Part shown: positions 1-11,686 of the stretch, piece after piece
Numbering within the stretch: position 1 is the stretch's first letter
How the letters are laid out: each line of letters begins with the position of its first letter
Assembly (NCBI GenBank): GCA_958295665.1
Contig: OY282558.1
Location: 17,049,409 to 17,113,408, forward strand
Reading direction: 5' to 3'
Source: Tipula vernalis
Lineage: Eukaryota > Arthropoda > Insecta > Diptera > Tipulidae
DNA: 64,000 bases
The notes under the pieces: generated by a model
The model's database searches: none
What the model saw: only the letters and a program-made list of their open reading frames with translations
Told to the model about the DNA's origin: nothing
Translations under genes and position numbers: made by a program

Positions 1-172
1 GAATGAAATACAAACGATATTTAAAAATTTGGTAATATTACCGGTAACAAGGGTATAATTTTTATTCAATATTTTAATTCCAATTTGTACCAAAGAACAT
101 AAGTAATATTTTTTCGTCTTGGAAAAAAGTAGTAACATTTTTAAATAAAACACAAACGGCCTATTATTCTTT

Positions 173-590
173 CAAATATATTTCATCCTCTTTAAAGTAA
201 TCTCCTTTGGATAGAATACACTTATGCCAACGTTTTTACCACTCTTGGAAACAGTTGTTAAAGTATATTCCCGGAATGGCCTACAAAACCATGTTCGATT
301 CCGCTTGAATCTCTTCAGTCGTGTCAAAATGATGTCCCCGGAGCGGTTTCTTGAGTTTCAGTAATAGCCAGAACCAGAAGTCAAGCGGAGCTAAATCAGG
401 CAAAGGGCAGTTGCGAAACAATATGGGTAGAATTTTTGGCCAAATAGTCACGTAGAACCAATACAGTGTGAGACGGCGCATGTCAACAAGATCTCTAATT
501 ATCAATCGACAATTTTTAACCATCAAATCCTTGACGTTTTTGATGTGGTGTTCATCGGTAGACGTCGAAGGAAGGCTATATCGTCTTCAA
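173..590 (-). pseudogene. Mariner transposase, internally deleted and frameshifted
   Basis: On the minus strand an N-terminal helix-turn-helix segment (TDEHHIKNVKDLMVKNCR, then LIIRDLVD) is followed directly by the C-terminal part of a mariner transposase. The C-terminal part includes PDLAPLDFW, KLKKPLRGHHFDTTEEI and the tail W-x-K-R-W-H-K-C-I with KGDYF. The first two catalytic aspartates and the central domain are missing, so most of the DDE core was deleted. At the joint the reading frame changes: LVLRDYLAKNST is readable in another frame just upstream of PDLAP. A TAG and a TAA also interrupt the C-terminus. The family assignment is secure from the C-terminal block. The copy cannot encode an active enzyme and is best seen as a MITE-like derivative. 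Confidence 0.85.
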
Positions 591-646
591 CGCCTGCAGT
601 AAATAATAAATTTTACATAAATATGAGTTTATAATCAATTAAACTC

Positions 647-2080
647 TTACTCAATGTATTGTTCATCCCCGCCGACGCATTTATCATTCTCAGCCTCAAC
701 ATCATCCATAACTGAATTATTCCTACTTTCCTCCAAGTCATCCTCTTCTTCAAGCGAATATGAGTAGGCAGGCAAATACTTCATATTCATTATCCACAAT
801 TCCTACGTTCGATCTCGATAGGTTTAAGTTGTGCAAAATGTACATTAGTTTTCTTGCACGATCAACAGTCAATGGATTACGTGTTCTGCATAAAACGTGA
901 TCTGTATAACAACAAAAGGCTAACCACTTAAAGGTGAAGTAGAACACACTCCCGCCAACCAAATTTTATCAGAGAGCTGCTCACTTGTGAAAAAATTTCA
1001 CTACGAACATTGTATTGCGCTAAAGACTCATATATTTGGTTGCCCTTATATTTTTTGTCCTTATTTTTTGGGTTAAGTTCTGCGACATTAAAAATAAATT
1101 CAGTCGCTTCAACTTTCTATGATTTCTAAAAGACTCTTTCCTCGAATAACCGGTTCAAGCAAATTTGCGACAAAATGTAGCGGTTGTAAGCATTTTTTGG
1201 CCCGTGATTTGAGAATACTTATAAGTTCTTCGAAATTGGCGCATTTATTTTGTTCAAAAGTTTGTTTTATACTAACAAAACAGTACACCACTTTAGACAG
1301 AAAAGCAAACTGTCAAAAGAAGATGGCTATTTAGTAATCGGAAGTAGTACACAGTGAACAATTTCGAATAGGAGATCGTAGATGCCTTCATAACTGACTT
1401 TGCTTCGTCTTCGATAGCCAGCACCTTCATGAATATGTAGATCGAAAGTACCATGAAAAATGTGCAAGTTGACGACTGACTGAAAATTTCAAACTGTTGA
1501 TAGGCTGAATCTTGAAGATATCGACACTGAGGAAGTTAAGTCCATGGCAGATGCACCCATACTCGGTAATATAGTCATAGCTTTTGTTAACCATGTTTCG
1601 GGACGCTATATTGTTCGTTCCATTTTTTCCGTAATAAGTACAATAAATTTATAAATCTCGACGTCTTTTAACACCGCTTCAACTTTCTCGAAAAGCAACT
1701 TTTAAAGCCAAATGTCGATTTTCATTAGGGAGTAGATTTATAGAAAAAGGATTTGGGTATATTGTATTGATGACATAATTTATTATAGAGTCCCTGCGTA
1801 TGTTCGACCAAGCATCGGTCTGCAACATCAGATACGCCGGCAATTTTTGGTAAGACTGACCCTTCGACGCGAAGGAAGTTTATGGAACGGTCCCAATTTC
1901 TTGAACAAATCAATACAAGTCGACTTTATGGTTGAGCCTAATGGAGCACCAGAAATGAAAATTGCTCGAGTAATATCTCATCGAACATCTGGTCCTACTT
2001 TAAACTCATGTTGTCAACGAAATTCACAGCTTTTTCATCGATTAAGACGTTGCAGCCACTTTTCTAGTTAAAATAGTGAT
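647..2080 (-). pseudogene. hAT transposase remnant (first copy)
   Basis: Several hAT blocks occur in order on the minus strand but in different frames. First is IFISGAPLG with PFHKLPSRR (about 1847-1962), typical of the start of the hAT core. Next comes HFVANLLEP with RGKSLLE (about 1110-1180), matching the usual HFLANLLDPRYRGK block. Then HVLCRTRNPLTVDRARKLMYI (about 830-900) matches the C-terminal dimerisation region. The coding region ends in an acidic tail with a stop at 647-649. Frameshifts and stops separate the blocks, and I could not locate the BED zinc finger. No catalytic triad is preserved in one frame. The family call is fairly sure; the upstream boundary is approximate. In a living element this protein would catalyse cut-and-paste transposition in the nucleus. 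Confidence 0.7.
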
Positions 2081-2397
2081 TGGTCTTTTTTCCAGACAGA
2101 GCATGGATCATATTCAACAAGGTGTAGATTATTATATTTTATAGCCAAAATTTGGTGTAACATGTTAATAGTACATAAGGAAGTATAATGCTGTGGTGTC
2201 AATTGGCATTTAAACTAGTTGAGTTGTTTGAAAAAAACATTTTTTATGTTACCGATATTACCACAGTAATATCACTTTAGGTAATATTACCTAAAATTAC
2301 ATATTTTACCGGCAATATTACCGCCGAGAATATTACCGTTAACATCACTAGTTGCCCGTATCACATAATACCCTTTATAAAATCCTATAAACATAAT

Positions 2398-2487
2398 ACT
2401 GTATTAAAAAATCTCGTATTACAAAATCTCGTATTACAAAATCCCGTATTTCAAAATCCCGTATTTCAGAATTCCGTTTTAAATCAT
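2398..2487 (+). repeat. Left terminal array of the MULE, about six 15-bp units
   Basis: Units with a strict 15-base period start at 2398, 2413, 2428, 2443, 2458 and 2473. The best units are CTCGTATTACAAAAT and CCCGTATTTCAAAAT. The neighbouring bases at 2345-2397 contain weaker copies. Confidence 0.8.
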
Positions 2488-2554
2488 CATACAAAGGCTT
2501 AGGTTAGATTGAAAATCGCGCGATTTTTAATCTAACCTAAGCCTTTGTATGATG
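2485..2554. repeat. 70-bp near-perfect palindrome without spacer
   Basis: Arms 2485-2519 and 2520-2554 are complementary with one mismatch (2511 against 2528). The centre is ATCGCGCGAT and the arms contain CTTAGGTTAGATT. It directly follows the left MULE array. The complementarity continues weakly outward into ATTCCGTTTT and AAAACGGGAT. It could be a head-to-head duplication of the array or a small fold-back insertion. Confidence 0.85.
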
Positions 2555-2847
2555 CTATAAAACGGGATTGTGAATACCCACAGAGATTGAAAATACGTAA
2601 GTACTGTATCAAACAATCAAACATAATTAATTGTTGTAAACTTGATGTGAGTAATCCATCGCAGTTAGCGTTGTATCACAAATTGTATAATTGTAACTGC
2701 AATATAATATATGAATTTGTATCTTACATTTGTTAATTAATGCGCATGCATTATCATTATTAGTATTATCTAACATTCTAAAACCAATATTTTAAAATAA
2801 AATAAGTTAAAATATCTACAAGGCACCTAGTAAACTTTCATATCAAG

Positions 2848-2938
2848 GTAAGTACTAGTTTAATAACTAAAAAAGCTCGTTGTTTATATATGTTTATACA
2901 TTCAGTATTATGTTTCAATTTTAATTAGTTTTTCTTAG
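2848..2938 (+). other. Possible 5' UTR intron of the MULE transposase
   Basis: A consensus donor (AAG|GTAAGT, G at 2848) is followed 91 bases later by a pyrimidine-rich acceptor, TTTTTCTTAG, ending at 2938. The candidate start codon follows at 2967. The placement is inferred; no transcript evidence exists here. Confidence 0.4.
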
Positions 2939-2966
2939 GATATTCCGACTACATTACCGCATCTAA

Positions 2967-4341
2967 ATGAATATTTCAGTTGTTAAGTCCAATAAAGGGA
3001 AAGGTAAATTGATCATCGATGGATATTCATATTTATTGGGCAGAAAAACCAAAGACACGTACAATTGGGCTTGTTCTCAACGCGAAGCTTTAATTACTAA
3101 AATAGAAGACATACTACATATTGTCGTAAAAGGTCCTTGTACCCACAGTCATTTACCCTCAGCCCAAGAAAAACCAATAATAACAGTGAATAATTTTGTT
3201 AAAAAAATGGCACAAAATGACCTACAAATTCCACCTTCGCAAATAATTACTAACAGCATTGTATATGCAAATACCGATTTCAAAATTTTTCTTCTGAGCA
3301 AAGCAGCACAAAAAGTAAAAATAACGAGAGTGAGGGCATCTCATCAAAAAGAACCAAAAAGTCTTCAAGAAATCAAGACTCCAGATCATTTAATTTATTT
3401 AGACGCCGAATTGTTTATATTAAGCGAAAAAGAATTTGAAAACGAACAATTAATTTTGATGGGAACACGTTCCAGTCTAAACCTATTAGAGGAATCGAAA
3501 TGCTGGTTAATGGATGGGACATTCTATGTCGTTCCACCCATTTGAAGAGGGTGAAATTTTACCATGTTTGTTTTTTCTAATGACGAAAAAATCAAAAAAA
3601 GTTTACAAACCACTGTTTTTGGAGCTGTGTCATGTTGCTTGTGATTGGGGAATAAACCTAAATCCTTCTCACATAATGACAGATTTTGAAAAAACGATCA
3701 CAATAACGGCAAAAGAATATTTTAGTTCAGCTTTTTTCAGCGGATGTTTGTTTCATTTTGGACAAATTATCTGGCGACAAGTCCAAGCAAATGGATTTGT
3801 GAAGAAATATGGTAATTCGTGCAGTTTTAGTCAACAAATTAAAATGGTTAAAAGTTTGGCATTTGTGCCAGCAGCCCAAATTGAAGACTACTTCAACGCA
3901 CTGCATAGAAGTTTTAACGATCCCGATTTAAAAATTATTAGTAATTGGTTTAGAAAAAATTATGTCGTTGGCCCTAATGGCACCAACCCTCAATACTCCC
4001 TTCGCTTTTGGACAGTTGTTGATGCCTTTGAAAATAATTTACCGAAAACTCAAAATAATGTGGAGGCTTGGCATCGCCGTTCCAAAATTATCATTGGAAA
4101 GCGTCATTTAGGGCTTTACAAAATTATTATGCATCTGGCAAATGAGTTAATAATTTCCAAGACAACTGTGGAAAAAGTTAAGTCCGGAGAAAAAATTCCA
4201 CGAAAGAAAAAATATATAAAACAGCGCGAAAACTTATCACGAATATACAACACTATTAATAAAAATACAGACAAACTCGATTATTTGAAAAGAATCGCAA
4301 ATAATATAGTTTTAAATAAAGTAATAATTTTTTTTAAATGA
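2967..4341 (+). pseudogene. MULE transposase with FLYWCH domain, broken by one frame change
   Basis: Two overlapping open stretches, 2967-3545 and 3514-4341, together cover a transposase of about 460 residues. The first has a FLYWCH-like N-terminus (KGKLIIDGYSYLLGRK, then NWAC and an HSH). The second Cys of the finger is not evident, as if a few residues were lost. It ends with the first catalytic Asp in WLMDGTFYVVPP. The second has the next Asp in HIMTDFEKTI, a CLFHF motif with the usual C and H, and the catalytic Glu in NNVEAWH. At the junction (about 3540) a short block normally found between DGTF..VPP and the EGEILPC segment is missing and the frame shifts. Apart from this break no internal stops are seen, so the copy is relatively young. 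It lies within inverted terminal arrays, which supports it being the element's own transposase. Confidence 0.8.
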
Positions 4342-4454
4342 CTTAAAGAAAAATTTAATAAATCAATTCCACAAATAAAAGTAAAATGTGCACAAATAAA
4401 AGTAAAAATTGTTGTTTTTTAATTTAATGAATCCCGTAAATAATCCATTAATTC

Positions 4455-4575
4455 CGTAAAAAAACATAATTCGGGATTTTGAAATAAGGAATTTTTAATA
4501 ACAAGATTTTGAAATATGGGATTTTTGTTAACTACGGGATTTTGTGCATTCGGGCTTTTGAAATACGGACATAAG
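4455..4575 (+). repeat. Right terminal array of the MULE (inverted 15-bp units)
   Basis: Units such as AATTCGGGATTTTGA, AATATGGGATTTTT, ACTACGGGATTTTGTG and CATTCGGGCTTTTGA repeat with roughly 15-base spacing. They are the complement of the left array units. This copy is more degenerate than the left one. Confidence 0.7.
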
Positions 4576-4590
4576 TACCGATCCCGATGA

Positions 4591-6159
4591 AATACCGTAC
4601 CTACAATGACGTGGCAAACTATATCGTAAGCTTAATTTACCCTTGCTTGAAATTGGAAAGGAGGCGCACAGCCCGCATCTTAATTTAAATTAGCCTGCAC
4701 ATCTAAAATTGGAAACGAGAAACGACCCTTCATATTTGTGACCCCGCAATAACTGGTATGTTATTTAGGGACGCTATTTTCATCCTAAATAAGCGAGCCT
4801 ATTGGGTCATATTCTATATAGTTGAACATTGATATTGGATTTTTTTATGCTTCAAACTGGATTTTGGCATCAAGCGAATAAAAGCTCAATAAGAATTTAA
4901 AAAAAAAATGAAGCCCTTGAACAAAGTATGAAGTAAAATTCGATTTTTCAAAAAATTTTCTCAATGAATGAGCTAATGCTGAATCAAACTAATAGTATTC
5001 ATTTAACCAATATTGCCATTAAACAAACGAGAAGTGAGGTACCTTTATCATGGATCACTTTTCTGAATTTCGTAGTTTACTTAATATTATACAATCAGAA
5101 TTTACTTCAGCACCAACAACATTTGGACATTAACTGCAATACCTACATGGAATCGTCTCAAAATGAAGCAAAACTCATTAATAAATTAAATTATACCAGT
5201 CATTGCAGCCAATTGCGATAAAGTTTTCAAGTTTAAGAAATTTCAGAGAAATTTCATTTTTTGCCATAAAATCGCAGCTTTACCAAAGTCGCCAGAATCT
5301 ATTGGTTAATTCTTTATATTGAATCCTCGCCTGTTAAAGTGTAGGTCAACTTTTTCAAATCGACAATTAGCCAAATGTTCAGACGAATCCGCAGCGCGGT
5401 TAATCATAATTCGTTTTTTTATTACGAGTTACCTTCCAGCTCCTTCTCTTTTGTATTTTGCCTCTGGTTTGGAAAGTTATTGATTGAGCCCTGCTTAGTT
5501 AATATCGCACCTGCTTTACGCTCTAAATTCTCCATTATTTACATTTAAGCAACAAGTATATAATACGATATTATACATAGTTTCGCAGTTGCTGTTAGGT
5601 GTAATTGATCTACTTACAACCCAAAACAGAATTTGGGGGAGTTACTATTTGTTTTTTATCGTATTTGCTGTCCGTATTCTAAATACTAAGACTAATTTAT
5701 CTTTCTTGTGAGTAGGGATACTTGCTAATAGCATACGATTTTTATGCACCTTTTCAATTTTTCTTTATTTATTTTTTTCTGTATCGAATTCACTTATATG
5801 CTCGTCTTTTAATATTTCTCGGTTTTAATTACTCCTATATGTTTTTGATTTAGGTCCCACTTAATTTTAACCTTGGAAGCGAAATTTGCTTGATTGGAGT
5901 CAGCTGTTATCAAATTTATTTTGATTTTGGTATTTTCTACAATGGATATGCCATATTAACAGCAACTTATGCTCGCCATGTAATTCGGCTTATTCGTATT
6001 AAATAAATCTAGAAATTTTGTCAACTTACTTTAATTCTACTTTAATTTTATTGTATAGAACTCTGAGAGTTGATGGAGTAAATGTTCATCTCATTCAAAC
6101 TTTACTATCCATAATTTGAAATGGCAAATAAGAGTAAATTAGAAAGAATAGCAACTTAA
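4591..6159. other. No gene recognised
   Basis: A+T-rich sequence without recognisable coding potential. An 85-codon open frame at 4964-5221 has no family motif and looks like chance. No clear repeats or RNA genes were seen. Confidence 0.6.
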
Positions 6160-6550
6160 TTTGATTGATTGATTGATTTCAATGTACGATCAAGCATTAA
6201 GCAAGTCTCCCTTATTATAAATGCGAATACCATACCACTATACCCATGTTACAACACGACACCATAACTCTCCCTCACCAAGGAAATATGTACCATCCTA
6301 CTCAGCTTTTCATGAAGCCATAGCAATATTCACCCCGTAAAGAAAGGCGCCAGATCGATAACCACATAAGTCTAATAGTATGATATCCGGCTATAGCCGG
6401 GCAGCCATCGTACACCTTTTTACGTGTAACAAAATCGAGGAATGGGAAAGGAATGTTAATGAGGACAGACTCGGCCCTGTTACAGACACCTATAATAAAG
6501 CCGATAGTTAGTGTTTAAGACAGCACTATGACAACACAGTTAAAATATTA
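6160..6550 (-). repeat. Possible LINE 3' end with (CAAT)n tail, minus strand
   Basis: This stretch is richer in G+C than its surroundings. On the minus strand it ends in a short CAATCAATCAATCAA run (plus-strand 6161-6178), like the short-repeat tails of some non-LTR retrotransposons. It contains the 14-bp palindrome CCGGCTATAGCCGG at 6387-6400. No reverse transcriptase motif is present, so this would be untranslated sequence only. It could equally be another kind of repeat. Confidence 0.25.
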
Positions 6551-9500
6551 ATAATAAAACGTTGGAACCTGATCCATCTGAAATAATATCTTAAACTAGA
6601 ATTTATATTTATATAATAATCCAAACTTCCGATTAACAAAATTGATGATAAAATATATTTCGATGTTCTTCTGAAACTAAAAAACAATTTAGTTATTTAT
6701 TTCTACTCTCACTTAGTCCAACCGCTCTATAATTTCAAACATTTAAGTATTAGCTTTCAACAATTAAGAGAAATATTAAAACAACAATAAGTATAATATA
6801 ATCTTAATTGAAATGTAAAGATGTTCAATTTTAAGCCTTAAGGCATTAATTACATTAAGGATCAATTATATTAAATTCTTCTTCCTCCAGCATATCCCAT
6901 CTGAAATAAAATTTTGAACCATAAGTACACTCCAACTAGTTCTAACAGATATCTCTCCGCACATTATATTACGCGACATAATGTTGAATTAATAGCTTGA
7001 AATAAGTTACCAAAAAGCATCATCAGAATCAGTATACGTTTCATTGTTATAAGCCTTTCGCGTTTTATTTCGGTTTAGAGCACAATTCTGAATGAGCTCG
7101 CCAAACTGAAACAAATTGATTTTGTTGATTTCTGTGTTGTGAATGTATGCCAATTTCCATATAAGTTATGTATATGGGGTAATTTAATTGCTGGTTTTAC
7201 AACATTTATTGTTTAACCAACATGATACGACAAAACGTGAAAATTATGTATTTAGCTAAACTTGGTAACTAAACGTTTGAAACATTTATATAAATTGTTA
7301 AATGTAATCAATCAATTGAAATAATTTTACTCGACAAATTTAAGATTTAGATCTATACCGGAACAGCAACTAATAAACAAATGCGGAATGTCAGAGCAGC
7401 TTTTACCTATATGTATGTGGCTTGAAATTGGTATGACCTTTTTAACACTTATCCCGATTTTATCAGCAGATGCATCTCACACTTGCAAATTCGTTGGTAA
7501 ATTTTTGAATCCATTTTATTCCATCTGTCCCATTGTTCCGATATTTGGGGATGAGGTTATTGCATTTTGCTTTTGGGTGGATCAGGCGTCAATTTATTAT
7601 TGAATTTAACGAGATATAATCTTTACAGGTTAAAATACATAACGTATTTGCCAAAAAGTAAATATTTAATTTTAAAATTTCCATTTTGTCGGTTATAATT
7701 TATAAATACCGAACCTTTAACTAAATGCTGCTCGAGATTTGGAATAATTTTCTTTGTTTTAGTCTTAAATTTATTCATGAACCTGAACTAATTCAAATGA
7801 ACAATAAGCAGACTAACCGTTGACATAGGTTCGCGGGCTCTATTGTTACAAGTCATTTTGTAGAACTGAAACCTGGTACATCCACACTCTAACAGGAGAT
7901 TACGTGACTTAGGCCATTCTCCTCCGTGGCTTTTAGAATAATCTATACTCAGAAATAATAAATAATTTAGCTTTATGATTCCGACCGACGCATCAAAGAA
8001 AACATAAGCGCAGACGTTATTTATACAAAGGTCAAAACATTGAATTGAAGAAATAAAAACATTATTTGCTTCCGACATTAAAACATTGTTGAGCGCTCAT
8101 ATTAGCAATACTCCTGATTCTATAAAAACTATGGAAACTTTTTACGCTATAATTCGTTATTGCAAATTCATCAATTACCCACGCCTGCTAAAGGTGTGGC
8201 GGAAAGGACTTGAATTTTTTTAATGACACGCAATTAGATGTTTCACACATCTGGCGGCAACACTTGCCATAAAGAAAGCAGAAGAATGTATGAAACGATT
8301 TTCCACTTTAAATAGCCTTTTACAAGGTGCGTGCGCATAGACATTTCGCATCGAAATTGTTAGAACAGAAAGATGAACGGCTTCCTTTAATGAGAGGCGC
8401 ACTAGTACGTATGATAATAATCATAGGAACCGGAAATTCGAAGTAGTAAGACTAGTTATTAAACTCTTGCCAAAATCACCCACCACAAACTGTTCTTAAT
8501 GTCACAAAAAGAAACGTGAAAGTTTATGGAATATTAACTGTAACAGGATACTAAACATAGTTACGTAAAATTATTAAAGCGTATACAAATAGTGAAAAGT
8601 AAATTAAAATAAAAAATAATCACATTTTAATTCCTGAAGTCAGTACTCGAACAGTGAAAAAATAAAATAAAAATGTACCAACAGTAATGAACGGAAGAAA
8701 CCGATACTGCTGTAGCATCAGTAAAAAGCATGAGGGCATATCATCTCTTTATATGGATAGTCACTCCTATTATGATTGAAGAGTCGATCGACAATCGCTG
8801 TCTGTAGTGCGTTTTCGTTTTTTCATTTGATAAAAACAATACGAAAAAGGAAAAGGCAACACAGAGTCAAGGGGGTGCACACAAGGGTGAATATTAAATT
8901 GGTGAGTACAATTGATTCTCTATGACAATTCTCATGGAAAACACGGCTAACATATAGTAACAGTACTTTAATTTAAATTTAAAAATAAAAATTTAAAACA
9001 AATTTCACTTACGGAGACAGACTAAAACACGTCCATCTCCATCGAGCATTCATCACGCACCCGAAAGCAATAGCAACCTAATGGGATCAAAAACTCGTAA
9101 AGTTGTTCGAATATTCGTCGTTTTAATATTGTCGTATGTCTATCGAATTTTACAATGAAATTAAAATTAATGTTTCAGTAATTTCGCAATATTGGCAATA
9201 AAAGCCCCTTATACTTGCGCCACTGATTAAACCGACAACATTAATTGGAAATGATTGACCGAATACTACATTCGATATGATACAAAGTGACGTTTGGGAA
9301 CTTGCTAGGCCATACTTTATGCTGGTGAGCCGGTAATGGATTAAACTGACACTGGGAGTTTTACGCCTTAAAAAGACGAGGTTGTGTGCCACTAATATCG
9401 TCAGAATTTGCCACTAATATCGTCATCATTTAAAAATAAAATATAACTAGTAAGCTTTTACAGCAAACATTCCCATTTCTGTGACATTAACATTTCTTTG

Positions 9501-9891
9501 TCGTTTTATTAGCATTTTAACGATATGTTGATCGATACATTATAATGAGGATTACTTTAATAAAATCGTCTTCAAAGGTATCTGAGTAATACATTTTCTT
9601 AATACTAAAGCACTGAGTAAAGAATTATATCTGGCAATTCCCACGTTGCTCACATAATGTTATGATTTGAATAAACGATACAAATTTTGAGGGAAGAAAT
9701 TTTGAACATTGTGGATGCTTTCGGAACGTTGAATTCTCAATCAATTTCAACGAAGTTAAAAAATGGCAAATGCGATTTTTATCACTTTTCTACACGTTTC
9801 AGTTCTAAATAATGTAAAATTAATTGCTGGTTTGTGATTTGGCTGATTGATAGTAGAAGGTTTATATTGTCGTGGCCAATTGTGAAAAGTA
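6551..9891. other. No gene recognised
   Basis: A+T-rich sequence with only short open frames (the longest, 96 codons, lies on the minus strand at 7788-8078) and no family motifs. A small tandem pair, TGCCACTAATATCGTCA, occurs twice at about 9387-9424. Confidence 0.6.
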
Positions 9892-10701
9892 CACACTTAA
9901 AAAAATATTGCTCATGTAATGTATATTGCATTAACATATAGGTCCAAATGGAAGGCTGTGTTACAAAATAATACAAAGCTTGCATTAAAAAGGGTTTAAT
10001 ACAATTTGCATTAACCTGTAATACATCAATTACACTAAATTTAAGTGCAACATTCAATTCTAATGGATGTTGTAGAAGAACCGTCAATTAACTGCAATAA
10101 AATTTATCAAACACTGCATTAATAAAATATTTTAGAAGTATTAAATTGTAAAGCAACTTGCATTAAAAGTTCCTTAAGTTTAGCTGTTTTTTCTGGGGTT
10201 TGGTCATCTGGTCTTTGTTTTTGGTGCCTTAAGGATCGAAATCTCAGAGAGCAGTTTCCATTGGCAGACTACTTCACTTTAAAGTAGTCGTCTAAGGCAA
10301 TAAATTATAAATAAATTAAAAGCTTACTTTTGACATAATAGACATTTTCGAGTTCAGTAAACCCATTTATTTTATTTATCACTTAGTCGGTTTGATCTAG
10401 CGAATTTTATATCAGTAAAGCAAAACACGTGTGTGAATTTATTATTCATATGCACATTTAAGTCCGCTTATTTTATCGAATTTTATGATGGTAAACTTTT
10501 TTAATTTGCGCAGGTTGCTTTAAAATGTTTAATAGTTTTATTAAAAATATTTTTTAATGCAAATACTGCTTTAGAAATATTCATAATTGCGTTAAAATTC
10601 ATTTTAATGCATTCATTACTATACAGTTTAATAATAACTTGTATTACATGAGTCATAATGCAAAGCTTGCATTAAAAATTAGAATTATTTTTTTAAGTGT
10701 G
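9892..10701. mobile_element. 810-bp MITE with 16-bp terminal inverted repeats and TA duplication
   Basis: The left end begins CACACTTAAAAAAATA right after TA at 9890-9891. The right end is the exact complement, ending at 10701, and is followed by TA at 10702-10703. The interior has many TTTAATGCAA and TTGCATTAAA motifs in both orientations, including TAATGCAAAGCTTGCATTA near 10655. It also has a hairpin GACTACTT...AAGTAGTC at about 10267-10290. There is no coding region. TA duplication and these ends fit a non-autonomous Tc1/mariner-type element. Confidence 0.75.
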
Positions 10702-10720
10702 TAGTCTCCAAATTTAAGAA

Positions 10721-10813
10721 AATCCGTGACGTCTATAAACCTTGTTCAAAATAACGGAAAACTTTTGTAAAAAGTAAATGATTGGTTTGTTGATCTGTAT
10801 TTGTGAGAAAAGT
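10721..10813 (+). repeat. Dispersed repeat, inverted partner at 17498-17592
   Basis: The segment containing CAAAATAACGGAAAA and TTGGTTTGTTGATCTGTATT recurs in inverted orientation 6.7 kb away with few differences over about 95 bases. No coding potential. It probably marks two copies of an unidentified non-coding element. Confidence 0.7.
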
Positions 10814-11667
10814 ATTGTAAGTCTAAACTATTTTATAAATTCTAGTGGACCAAGATTTTTTCTTATTTAATAAAACCCGCATTAGATACCGACCAACTTA
10901 AGATATTAGTTAACTCTACATCAGAGAAATATTTCTAACAATAGAATTCTGATCTAAACCACTATTTTTATAAATTTTGGACGCTATTCGCGAAAATGTT
11001 AAACGAAAAATGATGAAATCTTAACTGAGATAAAAGTTTATTAAAAGAACTCTGTGATTAATAGAATCAATGGGATTTTTAGGCATAAATATTTTAGAAT
11101 AACCACGATTGTCTAATGCCTGTTATAAAGCCTCTTTTTGGAAAATTTAATTCATTGGTAACCGTATAGTTATTTGACACTTGATAAAATTCCGAACCAT
11201 CAGCAATCAGCATCAAGTATACGATTGGGCCACAATTTTGACATTGCATTTTTCTATTGCTTTGAATCTGTTCTCTTGGTAGAATAATTGAAATTTTTGT
11301 CAAGAGCTCCAATTCAGCATTATAATCTTCCTCTAAACGTGAAGCAAGTATAGAGATTTGGTTTGGTTTGGGGTTGCATAATTACCGATGGTGCAGGTTG
11401 GTCTTCAGTGGAAGTAAAATAAATCATAATGTCTACGTTTAAAAAAAATTAGAACCACGTGCTAAAAAATAACGATTACCAGCAAATTAAATTTTCCAGC
11501 GAGACAATAACTAAAACTGATATACAATAAACCAAAACATTTCTTATTATTGAACATTAGCTTTAATGGCGGAATTAAATCTGGAAATAAAATTGCTTCA
11601 ATTTTTGTGTTGAAGCTTCCATTATAAAAAATGATTGTGAGACATCTAATTTGTACAATTATAGTCC
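10814..11667. other. No gene recognised
   Basis: A+T-rich spacer between the MITE/repeat and the intact piggyBac. A 72-codon minus-strand open frame at 11094-11312 carries no recognised motif. Confidence 0.6.
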
Positions 11668-11686
11668 TTAACCCTTTCGCGGACAG

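Larger units (their letters stand above)
31..2322 (-). mobile_element. Candidate hAT element bounded by GGTAATATTACC-type inverted repeats
   Basis: Positions 31-47 read GGTAATATTACCGGTAA. Positions 2306-2322 carry the inverted form with one mismatch. More ATATTACC copies lie at 2255-2345, so the right end looks like a subterminal repeat array. Between the arms are a hAT transposase remnant and an internally deleted mariner. I infer that the inverted repeats are the ends of the hAT element and that the mariner either inserted into it or sits beside the coding region. The left end lies close to the window edge, so further repeats may be cut off. No target-site duplication could be recognised. 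Confidence 0.4.
2345..4590 (+). mobile_element. MULE-type DNA transposon with tandem-repeat terminal inverted repeats
   Basis: A FLYWCH/MULE transposase region is flanked by two arrays of a 15-bp motif in opposite orientation. The left array reads like CAAAATCCCGTATTT and the right array like its complement AAATACGGGATTTTG. This is the layout of long terminal inverted repeats built from subrepeats. Outer limits are approximate, since the repeats fade out at about 2345 and 4590. I could not identify the 8-10 bp target duplication expected for this superfamily. Confidence 0.7.

Noticed and set aside
2398..2487. Regularly spaced repeats that could suggest a CRISPR array
   Set aside because: Units abut with no unique spacers and occur inverted at the other end of a transposon.
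4964..5221. 85-codon open frame after the MULE
   Set aside because: No motif, and outside the MULE terminal array; likely chance.
7788..8078. 96-codon minus-strand open frame
   Set aside because: Cys-rich wording but no recognisable motif or neighbouring element; not supported as a gene.
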